A stretch of 64,000 bases of DNA from an uncultured Deferribacteraceae bacterium. GTDB taxonomy: Bacteria > Chrysiogenota > Deferribacteres > CAMZNJ01. The translations under genes and the position numbers were made by a program. The notes under the pieces are model-generated. The model did no database searches and was not told the origin of the DNA. It worked only from the letters and a program-made list of their open reading frames with translations. This document shows, piece by piece, positions 35,586-44,670 of this stretch; within the stretch, counting starts at the first letter, position 1; each line of letters begins with the position of its first letter. The DNA lies in contig CAMZNS010000026.1 in NCBI GenBank assembly GCA_947313855.1, positions 1-64,000 on the forward strand, read 5' to 3'.

Positions 35586-36827
35586 TTAGAGGCTAGTTTC
35601 GTGAGACTTCGATTCACCTTGAGTAGAAGGTTTCGAAGTACTACTTCCCAGGCGATCAAACCCTTTTTCCAGGTCGGCAATAAGGTCGTCAACATCTTCA
35701 AGACCGATGTGAATACGGAACAGGCTACCGTTGAAGTCGACGCCACCTTCATGGCGGAATTTTTCCAGCTCTTCAGGTTGATTCATGAGCATGAGCGATT
35801 CGTAGCCACCCCATGAGTATGCCATGGCGAAGTGGTCGAAGTTTTCGATAAATTCTGCAGCACGTTCAGGTGTGAGGTGCTCTTTGAGTACAAACGAAAA
35901 GAGTCCGTTGGCACCCGAGAAGTCACGCTTGAAGATGTCACTCCCTTTGCAGTCGTCCAGCATGGGGTGGAACACTTTGTCCACTTCACTGCGGGATTTG
36001 AGCCAGTTGGCAACTTTTAGTCCTGCGTCGTGATGGTAATCGAGGCGTATCAGAATCGTGCGTAATCCTCTCAGTGCCATGTAGGCGGTGTCGGGATCGA
36101 CTGTTTGCCCCATGAGGTAGGAGTATTCGAACAGCTGATGCCAGTGTTTTTCGTTGCTCATGGCCATGCCGAGTAGAATGTCGGAGTGTCCTGTAACATA
36201 TTTTGTGCCCGATTGCATGGAGATATCCACACCGTGATCGAGGGGGCGGAATAGAACACCAGCCGCATAAGTGTTGTCGATCATGGTGACAATGTTGGGG
36301 TTGACACCTTTCACAGCTTTGACGATGGCAGGCACGTCTTGTACCTCCATGGTGATGGAGCCGGGGGATTCCATGTACACAATTGTTGTTTCGGGTTGTA
36401 TAAGGGCAGAAATGTCGGAACCGATGGAGGGATCGTAGTATGTTGTGGAGACGTTCATTCGTGTCAGGATTGTGTCGCAGAAGGAGCGTACAGGTTCGTA
36501 GACATTGCCGGGGACGAGGATGTTGTCGCCACTTTTGATAAATGCAAGGATGGGGGTCGTAATAGCAGCAACGCCTGAAGGGTAGAGGGCACAGCCAGCA
36601 CTATTTTCCAGCTCAGTCATGGCATCTTGGAAAGCGAATTGGGTTAAGCCCCCACGCCTACCGTAGATAAATTCTTTATTCTTAGCATTTTTGCCCCTAA
36701 AAGCCTTATCCTTGAGGGTAGGGAACAGGAGGGACGAAGCACGTTGGATGACAGGCGACACACCCCCTTGAGTGTAGCGGTCTTTGCGTCCCGCTGTGAT
36801 GAGTTTGGTTCTAAATTTTTCAGACAT
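35586..36827 (-). CDS. metC: cystathionine beta-lyase (MetC type)
   Basis: A PLP enzyme that converts cystathionine to homocysteine, pyruvate and ammonia. The 413-residue protein follows the E. coli MetC subgroup closely: FIYGRRGGLTQFAFQDAM, GCALYPSGVAAI, MESPGSITMEVQDVPAIV, MIDNTYAAGVLF, the PLP-lysine segment SGTKYVTGHSD, YLMGQTVDPDTAYMALRGLRT and the closing FRIHIGLEDVDDLIADL. AAAGGAG precedes the ATG. It is last in a ridA-symporter-metC run. The C-terminal 20 residues are a Ser/Thr-rich tail. MetC-type enzymes also act as cysteine desulfhydrases, which remains possible. Confidence 0.9.
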   Translation of the reverse strand: MSEKFRTKLITAGRKDRYTQGGVSPVIQRASSLLFPTLKDKAFRGKNAKNKEFIYGRRGGLTQFAFQDAMTELENSAGCALYPSGVAAITTPILAFIKSGDNILVPGNVYEPVRSFCDTILTRMNVSTTYYDPSIGSDISALIQPETTIVYMESPGSITMEVQDVPAIVKAVKGVNPNIVTMIDNTYAAGVLFRPLDHGVDISMQSGTKYVTGHSDILLGMAMSNEKHWHQLFEYSYLMGQTVDPDTAYMALRGLRTILIRLDYHHDAGLKVANWLKSRSEVDKVFHPMLDDCKGSDIFKRDFSGANGLFSFVLKEHLTPERAAEFIENFDHFAMAYSWGGYESLMLMNQPEELEKFRHEGGVDFNGSLFRIHIGLEDVDDLIADLEKGFDRLGSSTSKPSTQGESKSHETSL

Positions 36828-36863
36828 ATGAAAACTCCTTTCAATAGTAAATGTTTATGTTGG

Positions 36864-38072
36864 TTAACGTCGTCGTTTCTTTGTAAATCGCTCCACAAGC
36901 TGTGCACCGTTCAGGTCATGAACAACGTTGACAACGGTGGTAGGTGCATCGGTGATGATACCGATAAGAACAAGGATTGGCAACACTTCGATGGGTAGTC
37001 CAAGGGCGGCAATGATGAATATCTCCCCCAGAAAAGCACCACCCGGAACACCGCCAACAATAACCGCCGACAGAACGGCAATGAGCATGGTCAGGAAAAA
37101 TACCTCTAAAGTAATGGGGAGACCAAGGAGACCGTAGATAAATACAACCTTGACCACAACAATCATACCCACGCCACCCTTATTGAGGTTGACCATGAGG
37201 GGGAGGGCGATGTCAACAACCTCCTTGTCGATACCCATGTTGTGAGCAGCTTTGATGTTGACAGGTAGGGTGCCCAATGAAGACGCCGTACCCAGTGCTG
37301 TGATGGATGGTGCTGCAACGTTTTTCCAGTAGGCTTTTACGCCGTGCATACCGTCGGCAATGAATGCGTAAATGGTGGAGCCAACAATGTAGTAGATTAG
37401 AAGGGCAACGAAGAAGATGGTAACAGCACGGGCAAGGGTGGCAAGGACGGCGGTGTCTTGGGATGCCATCGTTGCCGCGAAAAAGGCACCGAGACCGATG
37501 GGGGCGAAGAGCATGATGATGCCGATGACATGCATAACAACATCGTTCCATGCGTCTAGGGCTGCGGACACCTTTTTACCAGATTCGCCAGATTGACCGA
37601 TGGCAACACCCGTAAGGATGGACATGATGACTAAGGCGAGGATATTGGATTTGGAGAGCAGGTTGACAAAATCGTTTGTGGTTATCATGTTGACGAAGTT
37701 GAGGGAGGATTTGGCAGTGACATCGGTGGTAACCTTTGAAACATCGTCGAACGTTACCCCTTGGGATATGTTGAAGAATATTGACGCACCAAACATAAAG
37801 ATGGAGGGGATGAGAGCCATTAGGGCGGAGATAACGATTATGGCGATCATCATCACACGCAGTTTGCCAAAGTCTGAGATACGGGCGATGGAGGCGGTAA
37901 CGCTAATGGCTACTAAGGGTACGATGACCATGAATAGGAGGTTGAGGAAGATGCTACCGAGTGGTTTGAGTTTGATAGCAATATCTGGGGCTAAGATGCC
38001 GAGGGTTCCCCCAGCGAGCATTGCACCGAGTAGTATTAGCGAGCTACGGTATGGCTCTAAGTATTTCATCAT
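36864..38072 (-). CDS. dicarboxylate/amino acid:cation symporter (SDF/DAACS family)
   Basis: This 402-residue inner-membrane transporter has about eight helices. The SDF landmarks are MVIVPLVAISVTASIARISDFG, the serine-rich hairpin region here as ITALGTASSLGTLPVN, the conserved MVNLNKGGVGM block and GGVPGGAFLGEIFI. The substrate could be glutamate, aspartate, succinate or a neutral amino acid; motifs do not settle it, and the usual NMDGT is replaced by NLNKGG. AAGGAGG precedes the start. It sits between ridA and metC, suggesting uptake of an amino acid used by metC. Confidence 0.87.
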   Translation of the reverse strand: MMKYLEPYRSSLILLGAMLAGGTLGILAPDIAIKLKPLGSIFLNLLFMVIVPLVAISVTASIARISDFGKLRVMMIAIIVISALMALIPSIFMFGASIFFNISQGVTFDDVSKVTTDVTAKSSLNFVNMITTNDFVNLLSKSNILALVIMSILTGVAIGQSGESGKKVSAALDAWNDVVMHVIGIIMLFAPIGLGAFFAATMASQDTAVLATLARAVTIFFVALLIYYIVGSTIYAFIADGMHGVKAYWKNVAAPSITALGTASSLGTLPVNIKAAHNMGIDKEVVDIALPLMVNLNKGGVGMIVVVKVVFIYGLLGLPITLEVFFLTMLIAVLSAVIVGGVPGGAFLGEIFIIAALGLPIEVLPILVLIGIITDAPTTVVNVVHDLNGAQLVERFTKKRRR

Positions 38073-38087
38073 TGTGGCAGCCTCCTT

Positions 38088-38157
38088 GTGGTTGCGTGTG
38101 GTTGCGTGTGGTTGCGTGCAGTGTGGTTGCGTGCAGTGTGGTTGCGTGCAGTATTAG
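38088..38157. repeat. GTGGTTGCGT(GCA) tandem repeat
   Basis: About five copies of a 10- to 14-bp unit GTGTGGTTGC / GTGCAGTGTGGTTGC lie between ridA and the symporter gene, placed in the 5' leader of the latter on the minus strand. Confidence 0.88.
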
Positions 38158-38164
38158 TGAGCAG

Positions 38165-38545
38165 TTACGGCTTCATTGCGATAACTTCGATTTCAACTTT
38201 GACGTCCATGGGGAGTCGTGCTACCTCGACGGCTGTTCGTGCTGGGAACCCTTTGCAGTCTTTGAAGACGCTTTCGTAGGCTTTGTTGACGTCGACGAAG
38301 TCGTTGAGGTCGGATAGGAAGACGGTTGCTTTCATTACGTTGTCTAGGGTGAGTCCTTCTGCTTCGAGGATACTTTTCACGTTGGCGAGGGATTGCAGAC
38401 ATTGGTCGGCAGCGGTTTCGGGTATATTTTTGGTTTCGGGATTGATGGGTAGTTGTCCTGATGTGAAGACCATGTTTCCTACTGTTGTGGCTTGTGAGTA
38501 TGGTCCGATTGCTGCTGGTGCTGATTCTGTGTGTATTCTCTTCAT
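38165..38545 (-). CDS. ridA: RidA family 2-iminobutanoate/2-iminopropanoate deaminase
   Basis: This 126-residue enzyme hydrolyses reactive enamine/imine intermediates released by PLP enzymes. Conserved features are SAPAAIGPYSQATTVGNMVFTSGQLPINPET, FLSDLNDFVDVNKAYESVF and the arginine segment PARTAVEVARLPMDVKVEIEVIA. AAGGAGC precedes the ATG. Co-transcription with metC, a PLP lyase whose chemistry yields such imines, makes biochemical sense. Confidence 0.95.
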   Translation of the reverse strand: MKRIHTESAPAAIGPYSQATTVGNMVFTSGQLPINPETKNIPETAADQCLQSLANVKSILEAEGLTLDNVMKATVFLSDLNDFVDVNKAYESVFKDCKGFPARTAVEVARLPMDVKVEIEVIAMKP

Positions 38546-38906
38546 GGTTTGTGCTCCTTGTTGGTGACTAACTTCTAATAGTCGTTAAAATAATTGGCAT
38601 TACTGTAGTGTAGGGGGGTTATTCCTATTTGTAAACAGTTTTTTTGTTTTTGCGTGAAAGTTTCGTTCGGTGTTGTGTTGATTAGTTTGTCAACAAGCTA
38701 GTTCATTAGCCTACGTGCCTGTGGTATATCTGTGTAGTTACGTTATATAATATGAAAAAGGGGTGCGATTTGTGTTTGTTGTACTGTTTGGAGGTGGAGA
38801 TTTTAGGTATTGCCCAATCTCCCCTTACTATGTATACTACAGCGTTATTGCATGTGTTACATGTGTTACAAATATTCAAAAACTATAACTATCAGGTGTT
38901 ATTTTT
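38546..38906. promoter_or_regulatory. divergent control region between ridA and the TPR-CHAT gene
   Basis: This 361-bp gap is AT-rich in the middle. A TATAAT hexamer at 38746-38751 reads toward the TPR-CHAT gene but lacks a good -35 at 17 bp. The resulting leader would be about 150 nt. I see no terminator, RNA gene or further small open frame here. Confidence 0.35.
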
Positions 38907-41900
38907 ATGCTTTCCCCCCATTGTTTGACGAAAAGGCTCCCAAAGTATTTTGCTTCCCCCTTGGTGTTTCTGTTTATGTGGCTGTCTGTGTTGCCCACAG
39001 TGTTGCCCACAGCTTTTGCTGAAGGGGTGGATGGGGGTGCCAACAACAGTAGCTCCGACCTTGCACCCTTGGACTTACAAGTGTCTATCAGCAACAGTGT
39101 GCCTGACGTTATTATCGACAAAAAGGCAGTTGCCAAATTCCAAAAATACATAACCAAGCTTCAGAGCTCTTTGAACGATGCCAATGAGAATTTTGCTGAG
39201 GGTAAATATAAAAAGTCGGGGAAACTGTTTGCGGATGCGGCAATCCAGATTGAGAAAACGGATAGACCCGACAACCTAAAACTATTCGCAATACACTATT
39301 CGGCGGCGTATTCATTCTACCTTACGGGCAACACGGGTGCCACCATTGCCCACATTAATTCGGCGTTGGACAACTTAGGGCGATACCGTGCAAAGGGTAG
39401 GTTTGCTGAGGTAGATGAAGGGGTGGACTCAGGGGTAGATGGTGCCACGCAGGAGAGTATCAAACGTGCCGAAATGGAGTCGTACTACATCCTAGGCGAC
39501 GCACTCATCGCCGAAAACATGATTAGTCAGGGGCAACAAGCTTTGCTAAGTGCGATAAATCTTGCTGACGAAATCAATGAAGAGCCGTTTGCACGCTCCG
39601 TGAATTGGCGACTGTTTCAGGAGCAGTCCAAGCATGGTGATCAAGAGGAAGCACTGGTAACGCTAAACAGGTCGTTGAACTACTATCAGCGAGACAAAAA
39701 CGATTTCATGATAGCCACAACCCTCTATCAAAAAGGTGTGATTCAGTTGGACAACAACGACTACAGTGCGTCGTACCGGTCGTTTAGCAACGCCATTAGT
39801 ATTGCCAAAAATCACGGCTACCTAGAACTACTAGGTCGATCGTACATGGGGCTCTCAGAATCATCCTTGGGGATCGGTAGCTACTACAACGCTGCCATGA
39901 ACCTAGAAAACGCCATCGACATTGTGGTTTCAGCGGAGATGAGCGACGTTTACCTCCCCTCAAGCAGGAAGCTCATCAACATCTACCGACTCATCGGGGA
40001 GTACGAAAAAGCACTCTACATCTCCGACAAAAGGGTGCAGTTTGCCATCGAACAGCAAAACACAACACTCGAAGCACAGCTGTACGTGGAGAAGGGGGAC
40101 ACATACCGATACGACAACGACCTACACAACGCCACACTACTCTACATGGCAGCAATCAGTACCATCAAAAATGCTCAAGGTGTGGGGCTATCCGCAAAAG
40201 ACAAAGACGAAAACAGCATCACACTAGGAGACACCTACTACAAACTAACAACAGCGTACAGCGAAATGGGGGACACAACCAAAACAGAAATATACGCACT
40301 AGAAGCCATTGTTGCACTCAACAACCTCAAAGACAAACGAGTAACAGAAGTCTACACTACCCTAGGGAATACCTACCTAACACTACACCTCTACTCGCAA
40401 GCAACAAACACACTAAACACAGCCCTCAAAATGAGCGACAAATATGGGCAAGGTAACCAAAAACCATACATCTACGAACGACTAGGACTCGGCTACAAAG
40501 CCATGGGTGACGTGAAACAAAGTATTGCACTGCTGGAAAAATCACTCAACCTAAGGCAAGACTACACAGTGGCAACATCGCTGGGAGCACTCTACATTCT
40601 AGAAGGGAGCCTCGACAAAGGAACAAAAATACTCGCCGATGCCGTGGACTACTACAACTCAACCACAAACCAAATCATGCAAGCCAATAGCCGATACAAC
40701 TACGCAGTAGCAAACCTCAAAGGGGGGAACTATGTCGCCGCAATGAGCAACATCCAAATAGCTCATAACATCGACAGAAAGATGGGCGGAAACAATGGCG
40801 ACAACATACTTGTCGCACAAGACCTCTACACCAAAGCTGCCATTCAATACTACACCAACAACTTCGCCGACAGCATCACAAACGCAAACTCAGCAACAAG
40901 AATTGTAGAAAAACTTATCGGCGAAGGGAACGTCTCTGTGGTGGACGGATACAAAACCATGATTAGGCAGATACAACACCTAAAAATAGCATCCGCAATC
41001 AGAAACAACGACACAGTAACAGCTCTCAGAGCTGGCGAGTACCTCAACCTCCTAGACCTACCACAAGGGTACGCAAACTTTAACCTAAAGACACTGCAAC
41101 AAGCACTCAACAGTAGCGAAATAATGTTCGCCTTCCTACCCGCGGACGTCAACACACAAGACGGACTACTAGACACAGCAGTCATAACCATTACACGTAC
41201 AACAGTCGCAGGTGATATTGTCGCCCTACCCCTGCAAAAAACCAAGGGGAGCAAACTCAAAACAACACTACAACCACTACTCGTCGAACAGCTCTCCTCA
41301 CCAACACCATACCGATTCGACTACCCCTACACCGATATCGCTCGAGGGGCAGAGATTATCGGCAATCAGAGAAATCCGCAGAACAGCCAACTCCTCTACC
41401 AAAACCTGATGCAACCATACGAAGCAGACAAACAGCTTGAGGGCAAAGTAATCTGGTTTTACGCCGTATCGGTATACAGCCAAATAGATTTCGAAATGCT
41501 ACAAAGAAAGGACAATACCCTGCTAGCACAGTCCAACAGGATAGTTTACACCCCATCCATTGCACCTCTGGGAGCTGAACCAAAATATGTGGAGGCAAGG
41601 CGACAGCTAAACCGAACAGTCGTCGTGGCAGACAAGGGGGTGGCAGCCAAAGGGAAAAACTACCATATCGAAAATGTATCAACATACCTGCTAGCACTGG
41701 AAGAAGCCACACACATGGGGGTAACAACAAACTATTTTGAAGGAAACATGGCTCTTGGGGCCCTGTACAACTCCCTGAAAATGAGAAATAACGGGAATAC
41801 ACAGAAAATCTTACCACCAAAAATGACCGCTGAAGGACTCAGTAGATACATACCAAACAGCAGACTAGCAATAATCTCAACCAACAACATCATACTAAAC

Positions 41901-42476
41901 GAAAGCCTCGACGATACCGTGGAAAGCATACAAAACATCTCCCTACCCGAGGACTACCACTACATAAACACTGTAATACTCAATCAGTGCCGTGAGTTTG
42001 GTGGTGCAGGTATGCTGAGCTACCTTGAAACAACAGCACCCTTCGCTGGAAACGAGGATACTGGCAACGATGCTGGGGGAGTTGCAGGGAAACATGCGAA
42101 ACCGTCACAGTACTTCATGAGGTACAGCGAACTCTCCGGACTACCACTGGGGGGCAACATTATCGTTATGCCAAATTGCGTAGATACGCCGAACTTCCGA
42201 TGGAACATGGGCAACGTAAGATCTATCCCAACAGCACTCTACTTCGCACAAGCATCGACACTGCTGAGAAACGTTGCGGACGCAGACGAAAGTAGTCGCA
42301 TCTTCATGACGCAATACATGTACGAAGCGTTTCAAGAGGGACAAAACGGGGTAGACGCCTTACACACGGTGCAAGAACGCTACATGAACGGGGCACTAGG
42401 GGCAGACCTGACCGATCCGAAGTACTGGAACAAGTTTAGGGTGTATGCAAACATCTACAGACAACGAACACCCTAA
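38907..42476 (+). CDS. secreted TPR protein with degenerate CHAT (caspase-like) domain
   Basis: This 1189-residue protein has an N-terminal signal sequence (KYFASPLVFLFMWLSVLPTVLPTAFA), so it is exported. Residues about 55-690 hold roughly 14 TPR-like repeats (for example GNYVAAMSNIQIAHNI, MGDVKQSIALLEKSLNL). The last 450 residues have CHAT-domain layout: a strand ending RLAIISTNNIILNESL where active members have a THG histidine, then NIIVMPNCVD where the catalytic Cys lies (Cys1091), then PTALYFAQASTLL and a closing helix ending AL-x-Q-like DALHTVQERYM. The histidine position reads T992-N993-N994, so protease activity is doubtful. AGGTG precedes the ATG. Its stop overlaps that of the convergent PTS-like gene. 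Confidence 0.72.
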   Translation: MLSPHCLTKRLPKYFASPLVFLFMWLSVLPTVLPTAFAEGVDGGANNSSSDLAPLDLQVSISNSVPDVIIDKKAVAKFQKYITKLQSSLNDANENFAEGKYKKSGKLFADAAIQIEKTDRPDNLKLFAIHYSAAYSFYLTGNTGATIAHINSALDNLGRYRAKGRFAEVDEGVDSGVDGATQESIKRAEMESYYILGDALIAENMISQGQQALLSAINLADEINEEPFARSVNWRLFQEQSKHGDQEEALVTLNRSLNYYQRDKNDFMIATTLYQKGVIQLDNNDYSASYRSFSNAISIAKNHGYLELLGRSYMGLSESSLGIGSYYNAAMNLENAIDIVVSAEMSDVYLPSSRKLINIYRLIGEYEKALYISDKRVQFAIEQQNTTLEAQLYVEKGDTYRYDNDLHNATLLYMAAISTIKNAQGVGLSAKDKDENSITLGDTYYKLTTAYSEMGDTTKTEIYALEAIVALNNLKDKRVTEVYTTLGNTYLTLHLYSQATNTLNTALKMSDKYGQGNQKPYIYERLGLGYKAMGDVKQSIALLEKSLNLRQDYTVATSLGALYILEGSLDKGTKILADAVDYYNSTTNQIMQANSRYNYAVANLKGGNYVAAMSNIQIAHNIDRKMGGNNGDNILVAQDLYTKAAIQYYTNNFADSITNANSATRIVEKLIGEGNVSVVDGYKTMIRQIQHLKIASAIRNNDTVTALRAGEYLNLLDLPQGYANFNLKTLQQALNSSEIMFAFLPADVNTQDGLLDTAVITITRTTVAGDIVALPLQKTKGSKLKTTLQPLLVEQLSSPTPYRFDYPYTDIARGAEIIGNQRNPQNSQLLYQNLMQPYEADKQLEGKVIWFYAVSVYSQIDFEMLQRKDNTLLAQSNRIVYTPSIAPLGAEPKYVEARRQLNRTVVVADKGVAAKGKNYHIENVSTYLLALEEATHMGVTTNYFEGNMALGALYNSLKMRNNGNTQKILPPKMTAEGLSRYIPNSRLAIISTNNIILNESLDDTVESIQNISLPEDYHYINTVILNQCREFGGAGMLSYLETTAPFAGNEDTGNDAGGVAGKHAKPSQYFMRYSELSGLPLGGNIIVMPNCVDTPNFRWNMGNVRSIPTALYFAQASTLLRNVADADESSRIFMTQYMYEAFQEGQNGVDALHTVQERYMNGALGADLTDPKYWNKFRVYANIYRQRTP

Positions 42477-44299
42477 GGGAACATGGGCGTGGTAACATGA
42501 TCGTGGTGTCCCGAGCTGGACTCCCGAACCAATGACGACAAGGCGGTAGCACACTTGCCTGTGTAAAGAATCTGCACAGTGTTCCCCCGAACAATAATAC
42601 CAGTAGCTCCAAGGTTTAACTTCCAAAGGGATGAAGCCGCAACGAGACTACTATTCACCACAGCGGCAACGATGGTGTTGTGGAATGTGCTCAAGCTGAC
42701 AATATTCTCCCGACCACCTAGGGCGTGGCTAATATCCGCGTAGGAGAGAACTGCATCTTTGGTGCTCGCGTCTTCGGTGCTCGCATCTTCGGTGCTCGCA
42801 TCTTCGGTGCTCGCATCTTTGGTGATCGCATCTTTGGTGATCGCATCTTCTAGCCCCTTGCTGCGAGACCCATACGCCCACGAAGCAGTATGCACACCAT
42901 TTATCTTGCCCGTTTTAATATCGAAAAACCGACCGCTATCCTCCCCCAAAGAACATGTGGTAGGCACCTTAGGGTTTAACGTCGAAAGAATAACGTTGAA
43001 ACCCTTGCCAGGGGCACTAATCCTCAACTTCGCAATGAGAACGCGGAACGTGGTGTACACAAAAATACTGTACAAAATACCCACGAACACAAGGCGGAAA
43101 AGGGAACCACCAAAACCACCATCAACAATGGAAGGGATCGCACTAAACATAAGCAGAAGACTATCGGAGTGGATGTGAATATGAGCCAAATCCGACACAA
43201 CAGAACCCAAACCCGAAAATAAAATATGCACAACATACAAAATAGGAGACAAAAAGATTAACAAAAAACCGATGGTACTAGTGTAGCCAGTGAGAAGGAT
43301 GGTGAAAAAGCCACCAAGGAAAATTATGCGGTAAGAGGAACGAACACTACGATGGATGGAGTGGTAGATGGCAAGGATAGCAGACGCAAGGGCGAAATCT
43401 GACAGCATGTTAGGAGCTATGCCACTCTGAACCAAAGGAACAGTATCACTAACACCACCACCAGCCACACCAACGGTGTACATACCGTTCAGGTAGCCGT
43501 AACTAATCTCAATGGAGCTGATAGGATAAAGACCAGCAGAGGAAAGAGCATGAGTAAGGGAACCATAAACAAATAACGACAGGTGCGGGAAGGTAGACAA
43601 ATGATGCAAAACAGTATCGTTGGTCGCGTAAACGAAGTACTGAACAAAAGGCAGAACCGTCGAAAATAGGGCACTAGTCAAAATAGAAACGATGATAGCA
43701 ACAAAAACCACCAAGACGAAGCGACTCAATATAAAAGGGGAAGGGGACGATACCGATGTAAATAACACCGCACGACTGTAAACAAATGCACCAAGACCAC
43801 CCGAAACAATACCAACAAGAATACCCATATCTAACGCAGGGAAACCGAAAACACTAATGAAATGAAGGGGCGTTTGGATCGTATGGGGCATGGACATAAT
43901 AAATATGGAACTAACAGAGAGCATCTCCTTGGTAATCCCAAAAATAAGACCAGTAAAATAGTTGACCAAAATAAAAATAAACAGTGAAGTAGCACCGCCA
44001 GCAAGAGCACTGCGAGACCATGCCGCACCGATAATAATAGCGAAAATAACACTAATATTGCCCAGTATCCACCAACCAGTACCGCCAACTAGTTGGGAGA
44101 GGGACTGAGCCGATGAAAAACTCGGCGTGAAAACACTGCCGACGCAACCAACAAGAATGAGTGCACCAGCGATGGGCAAAACAGCAATGGAAGCGATAAT
44201 AGCAGCAGAGAGCTTGCCAAAATTGTCTTGATATGAGAAACGCCATGACTGTTGCCATCGCCATGGGGCTAGGGGGGTTGTTCGTTTAAGCATAGGCAC
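42473..44299 (-). CDS. PTS glucose/GlcNAc-type EIIBC-like membrane protein lacking phosphotransfer residues
   Basis: This 608-residue protein has the EIIC plan of the glucose/N-acetylglucosamine PTS permeases: about ten helices, MPHTIQTPLHF, and LLTGYTSTIGFLLIFLSP where true permeases have a TEPIEF motif (about residues 340-345). After a linker with DASTE/DAITK repeats (42766-42848, 15-bp units) comes an EIIB-like domain: ALGGRENIVSLSTFHNTIV, then LGATGIIVRGNTVQILYTG. The phosphocysteine and following TRLR of EIIB are replaced by STFHNTI. No EI, HPr or EIIA is in the window. It is probably a sensor or facilitator derived from a PTS permease, not a working one. Its codons are G/T-ending, unlike nearby minus genes. 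Confidence 0.7.
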   Translation of the reverse strand: MPMLKRTTPLAPWRWQQSWRFSYQDNFGKLSAAIIASIAVLPIAGALILVGCVGSVFTPSFSSAQSLSQLVGGTGWWILGNISVIFAIIIGAAWSRSALAGGATSLFIFILVNYFTGLIFGITKEMLSVSSIFIMSMPHTIQTPLHFISVFGFPALDMGILVGIVSGGLGAFVYSRAVLFTSVSSPSPFILSRFVLVVFVAIIVSILTSALFSTVLPFVQYFVYATNDTVLHHLSTFPHLSLFVYGSLTHALSSAGLYPISSIEISYGYLNGMYTVGVAGGGVSDTVPLVQSGIAPNMLSDFALASAILAIYHSIHRSVRSSYRIIFLGGFFTILLTGYTSTIGFLLIFLSPILYVVHILFSGLGSVVSDLAHIHIHSDSLLLMFSAIPSIVDGGFGGSLFRLVFVGILYSIFVYTTFRVLIAKLRISAPGKGFNVILSTLNPKVPTTCSLGEDSGRFFDIKTGKINGVHTASWAYGSRSKGLEDAITKDAITKDASTEDASTEDASTEDASTKDAVLSYADISHALGGRENIVSLSTFHNTIVAAVVNSSLVAASSLWKLNLGATGIIVRGNTVQILYTGKCATALSSLVRESSSGHHDHVTTPMFP

Positions 44300-44670
44300 C
44301 TACTAGGTAGATTTAGCATGCAACGGGGTGGGGGGCAGTGCAGGGTAGGTAGTGCAGGTTAAGGCAGTGGCACGGTGCAGTGTAATGCGGAATAATGCAG
44401 CGACACGGTGCAGTGCGGAATAATGTAGCGGCAGTACCAATAAATATGGCGTAACCCACGTGTTGTCATGTAAAAATACATGGATTTAATACTGCAGTGT
44501 AGCACCTATTAATTTAAAAGTAAACACGTCTTTATAATTTTATTGTGGTGGGGAAAGAACCCCTAAAACAATACATCAGAGTATATCTTACAATTTAATA
44601 TTTATTATAAACTAATGTTTTGTTACCAATAGTAAAACACATTTCTAATATTTTAGATCGTTTGCGACAC
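44300..44670. other. 371-bp intergenic region, repeats then AT-rich promoter-like DNA
   Basis: The left part (44335-44440) holds imperfect copies of CACGGTGCAGTG followed by CGGAATAATG. The right part (44500-44660) is AT-rich, with a small inverted repeat GGGG-AAAGAA-CCCC at about 44555. It should contain the promoter of the PTS-like gene and the end of the lapB-like transcript. I cannot assign exact elements. Confidence 0.4.

Noticed and set aside
34949-35752. 267-codon minus-strand frame between prfA and metC
   Set aside because: Runs through three separate repeat arrays and overlaps the GNAT-like gene and metC end in another frame; no similarity to any family.
35586-36827. Cystathionine gamma-synthase (MetB)
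   Set aside because: The YGRRGGLTQFAFQ, MESPGSITMEVQDVPAIV and YLMGQTVDPDTAY blocks follow the MetC subgroup.
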